NCBI RefSeq assembly: GCF_000708715.2
Contig: NZ_JENB01000044.1
Location: forward strand, 1 to 43,220
Length of the DNA: 43,220 nt
Direction of reading: 5' to 3'
Source of the DNA: Pseudomonas putida W15Oct28
GTDB lineage: Bacteria > Pseudomonadota > Gammaproteobacteria > Pseudomonadales > Pseudomonadaceae
Shown: in pieces, positions 40,916 to 43,220 of the stretch
Layout of the letters: the number at the start of each line of letters is the position of its first letter
Position numbering within the stretch: the stretch's first letter is position 1
Position numbers and translations under genes: made by a program
Notes under the pieces: generated by a model
The model's database searches: none
Seen by the model: only the letters and a program-made list of their open reading frames with translations
What the model was told of the DNA's origin: nothing

Positions 40916-40984
40916 GGGTAAGGTGACTTTGAAAAAAGTGAAATGGAAAAGATGAATGACATGATGAAGATGAAATAACTGTAT

Positions 40985-41013
40985 AAAATATAACCAAATC
41001 CATTTTCACGCAA
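40985..41013 (-). promoter_or_regulatory. Candidate promoter of the M23 peptidase-anmK operon
   Basis: On the minus strand TTGCGT (41008-41013), 17-bp spacer, TATTTT (40985-40990), in an A+T-rich stretch that stands out from its surroundings. It lies about 70 bp upstream of the peptidase start. Confidence 0.45.
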
Positions 41014-41063
41014 GGGCGCGTAGACGCCGCAAGCCCGTGCCCGGGTCACATTCCTTTGCGAAA

Positions 41064-41092
41064 CTTGTATTTGACGGCCGATCTTGTATGGT
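41064..41092 (+). promoter_or_regulatory. Candidate promoter of tyrS
   Basis: CTTGTA (41064-41069), 17-bp spacer, TATGGT (41087-41092), about 37 bp before the tyrS start. A nearby TTGACG (41071-41076) is too close to this -10 to be its partner. No T-box or other riboswitch is seen. Confidence 0.45.
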
Positions 41093-41128
41093 TGGCTCCC
41101 CCTGAATCTGAGCCTTGCGGGTTTGTCT

Positions 41129-42328
41129 ATGAAGTCGGTTGAAGAGCAGCTGGCGCTTATAAAGCGCGGCGCGGAAGAAGTACTGGTCGAGTCGGAACTG
41201 GTGGAGAAGCTCAAGCGCGGCCAGCCTCTGCGCATCAAGGCCGGCTTTGACCCGACTGCGCCTGACCTGCACCTGGGTCACACGGTGTTGATCAACAAGC
41301 TGCGTCAGTTCCAGGAGCTGGGCCACCAGGTCATTTTCCTGATCGGTGATTTCACCGGCATGATCGGTGACCCCAGCGGCAAGAGCGCCACGCGCCCCCC
41401 GCTGACCCGTGAGCAAGTGCTGGACAACGCCGAGACCTATAAGCAGCAGGTGTTCAAGATTCTCGACCCGGCCAAGACCGAGGTCGCGTTCAACTCCACC
41501 TGGATGGACAAACTGACCCCGGCCGACTTCATTCGCCTGGCGTCGCAGTACACCGTGGCGCGCATGCTTGAGCGCGACGACTTCGACAAGCGCTACACCA
41601 CCAACCAGCCGATCGCCATCCACGAGTTCCTCTATCCGTTGGTGCAGGGTTATGACTCGGTAGCGCTGAAGGCGGACGTCGAGCTGGGCGGTACCGATCA
41701 GAAGTTCAACCTGCTGATGGGCCGCGAGCTGCAACGCGCCTATGGCCAGGAAGCGCAGAACATCGTGACCATGCCGCTGCTCGAGGGGCTCGACGGCGTG
41801 AAGAAGATGTCCAAGTCGCTGGGCAACTATGTAGGTATCCAGGAAGCGCCGGGGGTGATGTACAGCAAGCTGGTCTCGATCCCGGATACCTTGATGTGGC
41901 GTTACTTCGAACTGCTTAGCTTCCGTTCGATGGAAGAGATCGAGCAGTTCCGTGCCGACGTCGCCAAGGGTGCCAACCCGCGCGACATCAAGATCAAGCT
42001 GGCCGAGGAGATCGTTGCGCGCTTCCATGGTGAGGAGGCTGCGGCCAACGCTCACCGTGGCGCAGGTAACCGCATGAAAGAAGGCGAGTTGCCGGAAGAC
42101 CTGCCGGAAGTCGAAGTGGCTGCAGCGGAAGACTTGCCGATTGCGGCCGTGCTGAACCGGGCTGGCCTGGTGAAGAACTCGGCTCAGGCGCGTGATCTGC
42201 TGAGTGGCGGCGCTGTTAAGGTCGATGGCGCGGTAGTTGATCGTGACTTCGTGTTTGCGCTGGGTGCAACCCATGTGTGCCAGGCGGGCAAGAAGTCGTT
42301 TGCGCGGGTTACCCTCAAGGCTGAGTGA
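41129..42328 (+). CDS. tyrS: Tyrosyl-tRNA synthetase
   Basis: 399 residues. The class I signatures are HLGH (DLHLGHTVLINKL, about residue 47) and KMSKS (DGVKKMSKSLGN, about 230). A C-terminal S4-like RNA-binding domain (AAVLNRAGLVKNSAQARDLL) follows. It charges tRNA-Tyr. The start MKSVEEQLALIKRG at 41129 matches the family; a longer frame to 41084 is improbable. It is the last protein gene before the rRNA operon, as in other pseudomonads. Confidence 0.97.
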   Translation: MKSVEEQLALIKRGAEEVLVESELVEKLKRGQPLRIKAGFDPTAPDLHLGHTVLINKLRQFQELGHQVIFLIGDFTGMIGDPSGKSATRPPLTREQVLDNAETYKQQVFKILDPAKTEVAFNSTWMDKLTPADFIRLASQYTVARMLERDDFDKRYTTNQPIAIHEFLYPLVQGYDSVALKADVELGGTDQKFNLLMGRELQRAYGQEAQNIVTMPLLEGLDGVKKMSKSLGNYVGIQEAPGVMYSKLVSIPDTLMWRYFELLSFRSMEEIEQFRADVAKGANPRDIKIKLAEEIVARFHGEEAAANAHRGAGNRMKEGELPEDLPEVEVAAAEDLPIAAVLNRAGLVKNSAQARDLLSGGAVKVDGAVVDRDFVFALGATHVCQAGKKSFARVTLKAE

Positions 42329-42355
42329 GCACTTGCAGGTGTAGCTATATAGAAG

Positions 42356-42389
42356 CGGGGAGGCCGAAAGGTCTCCCCGTTTTGTTTTT
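42356..42389 (+). terminator. Terminator of tyrS
   Basis: CGGGGAGGCC, loop GAAA, GGTCTCCCCG (one G-U pair) and a T-rich tail TTTTGTTTTT. It lies 27 bp after the tyrS stop codon. Confidence 0.9.
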
Positions 42390-42413
42390 GGGTTTGTTCG
42401 CCTTGGGTCTTGC

Positions 42414-42685
42414 GGCGCCTGGGAGATCGAGCGCCGCCCGCGCGGCGCATCGCCGGCAAGCCAGCTCCCACATTTGTTTCGGGCCAATATTGCCTGTGCC
42501 TTTGGCGCGCGACCCCTTGTGTGTTCCCTTGAATATCGAAGGTTGCGCCGCCGCTTCTCTGCAACCTCCAGCCATTCACCCAGGGTGCGAGTGCGGAGGA
42601 GGCAGGAGTAACTGGCCCGAAACAGATGTGGGAGCTGGCTTGCCGGCGATGCGCCGCGCGGGCGGCGCTCGATCTCCCAGGCGCC
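42414..42685. repeat. Large inverted repeat (73-bp arms) upstream of the rRNA promoters
   Basis: Arms 42414-42486 and 42613-42685 are complementary at 72 of 73 positions (single mismatch near the inner end) and contain the class A REP core GCCGGCAAGCCAGCTCCCAC. The 126-bp centre has its own hairpin GGTTGC..GCAACC (42541-42546 / 42561-42566). No transposase or target-site duplication is seen. It could form a cruciform or a very long RNA hairpin between tyrS and the rRNA promoters. Confidence 0.85.
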
Positions 42686-42761
42686 GAAGGTGTTGCGGCG
42701 GGCACCTGGTGGCCTTTATAGGGTCTTTCCCCCCTATATTTCACTTTCTTGAAATTAAGTG

Positions 42762-42789
42762 TTGACGCGCTTTCGAATTCCCTTATAAT
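42762..42789 (+). promoter_or_regulatory. rRNA promoter P1
   Basis: TTGACG (42762-42767), 16-bp spacer, TATAAT (42784-42789), followed by a GC-rich discriminator GCGCCCC, as expected for stringently controlled rRNA promoters. The A+T-rich region upstream (42730-42760) may act as an UP element. Confidence 0.8.
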
Positions 42790-42870
42790 GCGCCCCACTT
42801 CCAGCGACATCGGAACGACAAACTCCTTGAGATTCAATGAGTTAGGTAGTTAAGGTGGTGTTGAAAGGGC

Positions 42871-42888
42871 TGCGATCGAAAGATCGCA
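42871..42888 (+). other. GAAA-tetraloop hairpin in the P1 transcript
   Basis: TGCGATC (42871-42877), loop GAAA, GATCGCA (42882-42888), a perfect 7-bp stem. A second copy of GATCGCA occurs at 42952-42958. It is present only in RNA from P1. The function is unknown. Confidence 0.5.
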
Positions 42889-42905
42889 AGCGGTTGAAAT
42901 GGTGG

Positions 42906-42933
42906 TTGACAGCGCTTCTAAACGCTGTATGAT
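42906..42933 (+). promoter_or_regulatory. rRNA promoter P2
   Basis: TTGACA (42906-42911), 16-bp spacer, TATGAT (42928-42933). Good -35, fair -10. Confidence 0.7.
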
Positions 42934-43015
42934 TCACCTCCCGCTACGAGAGATCGCAGCGAGTTAAGTGTTTGAAGCTAAACGAGTTTCTCGGAAAAAA
43001 CTTCAAAATAAACGC

Positions 43016-43043
43016 TTGACAGGCTCTGAGGAAAGCGTAGAAT
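43016..43043 (+). promoter_or_regulatory. rRNA promoter P3
   Basis: TTGACA (43016-43021), 16-bp spacer, TAGAAT (43038-43043), followed by a GC-rich GCGCGCC discriminator. This resembles the main promoter next to the antitermination signals in pseudomonad rRNA operons. Confidence 0.8.
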
Positions 43044-43052
43044 GCGCGCCTC

Positions 43053-43116
43053 GGTTGAGACGAAAAGCTCTTAACCAAACGCTCTTTAACAAATTGAATC
43101 AAGCAATTCGTGTGGG
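43053..43116 (+). promoter_or_regulatory. rRNA antitermination leader (boxB-boxA-boxC)
   Basis: A boxB-like hairpin (GGTTGAG..CTCTTAACC, 43053-43076, 2-nt bulge) is followed by boxA CGCTCTTTAACAA (43080-43092), which matches the NusB/NusE (S10) site of E. coli rRNA operons, and a boxC-like CGTGTGGG (43109-43116). They make RNA polymerase resistant to termination through the rRNA genes. The window ends about 100 bp further on, in leader sequence before the 16S gene. No protein gene is present in 42329-43220. Confidence 0.85.
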
Positions 43117-43220
43117 TGCTTGTGAGTATGGACTGATAGTCAAAAAGATTATCAGCATCACAAGTGACCATGCGAGAAATCACATAGTCATTTGAGATTG
43201 CTGAGCCAAGTTTAGGGTTT

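Noticed and set aside
4404..42685. The repeated palindromes as a CRISPR array
   Set aside because: The copies are scattered singly or in pairs between genes, without regular spacers and without cas genes; they match REP elements.
42414..42685. An insertion sequence or MITE upstream of the rRNA operon
   Set aside because: The inverted arms are long, but there is no transposase and no clear target-site duplication. The repeated TTGCGGCG at 42410-42417 and 42693-42700 overlaps the arm on one side only, so it is not convincing.
42944..43195. Two small open frames in the rRNA leader (plus 42968-43195, minus 42944-43183)
   Set aside because: They overlap promoter P3 and the boxA region, have no ribosome site of note and no recognisable protein family.
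42329..43220. A tRNA gene or the start of 16S rRNA inside the window
   Set aside because: No cloverleaf was found and the 16S start motif (AGAGTTTGATC) does not occur before the right edge; only leader sequence is present.

Overview
This window is chromosomal DNA of a fluorescent pseudomonad, most likely Pseudomonas putida or a close relative. This is inferred from the high GC content, the gene order lptD-surA-pdxA-rsmA-apaG-apaH-glpE, the split trpE / trpGDC layout, the amgK-murU pair, a vfr-type CRP, an EstA/EstP-type autotransporter esterase, and abundant Pseudomonas REP palindromes between genes. No phage, integrase, transposase, CRISPR array or tRNA gene is visible. Nearly everything is core genome.

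Layout. (1) 1-2423, minus: the 5' part of a yeaH-type gene and the prkA serine kinase. (2) 2709-10423, minus: an envelope and housekeeping run, lptD, surA, pdxA, rsmA, apaG, apaH and glpE, mostly with overlapping start and stop codons. (3) 10554-13010, plus: amgK-murU (cell-wall sugar salvage) and a djlA-like J-domain gene, divergent from lptD. (4) 13119-17240: a DUF3530 secreted protein facing away from a hybrid-input sensor kinase and its NarL-type response regulator. (5) 17536-21888, plus: a four-gene polyamine-type ABC importer. (6) 22087-25127, plus: rpe, gph and trpE, with a Trp leader peptide nested in the end of gph. (7) 25269-27158, minus: an autotransporter esterase. (8) 27323-30009, plus: a second Trp leader followed by trpG-trpD-trpC and a terminator. 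(9) 30158-36664: a lipoate-ligase-like gene, vfr, an OsmC-like gene, a DUF2157 membrane protein, coq7, a HIT protein, a short-chain dehydrogenase, a nitronate-monooxygenase-like gene and hemJ. (10) 36807-38338, plus: argC and erpA. (11) 38398-40915, minus: anmK and an M23 endopeptidase. (12) 41129-42328, plus: tyrS, then a terminator, a 73-bp-armed inverted repeat, and the triple promoter and boxB/boxA/boxC leader of a ribosomal RNA operon. The 16S gene itself must begin just beyond the right edge.

How the genes work together. Outer-membrane building (lptD, surA), peptidoglycan turnover (M23 peptidase) and MurNAc salvage (anmK, amgK, murU) are all represented; anmK lies about 27 kb from amgK-murU. 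Tryptophan synthesis from chorismate to indole-glycerol phosphate is complete (trpE, G, D, C), and both transcription units begin with nearly identical Trp-codon leader peptides. The central regulators are vfr (cAMP) and the two-component pair next to the ABC importer.

The most interesting observations are not a new gene system but nucleic-acid architecture: the twin Trp leaders, one fused in frame to the end of gph; a repeated three-hairpin intergenic module whose flanking stems change sequence but keep their structure; and the near-perfect 73-bp inverted repeat just upstream of the rRNA promoters.
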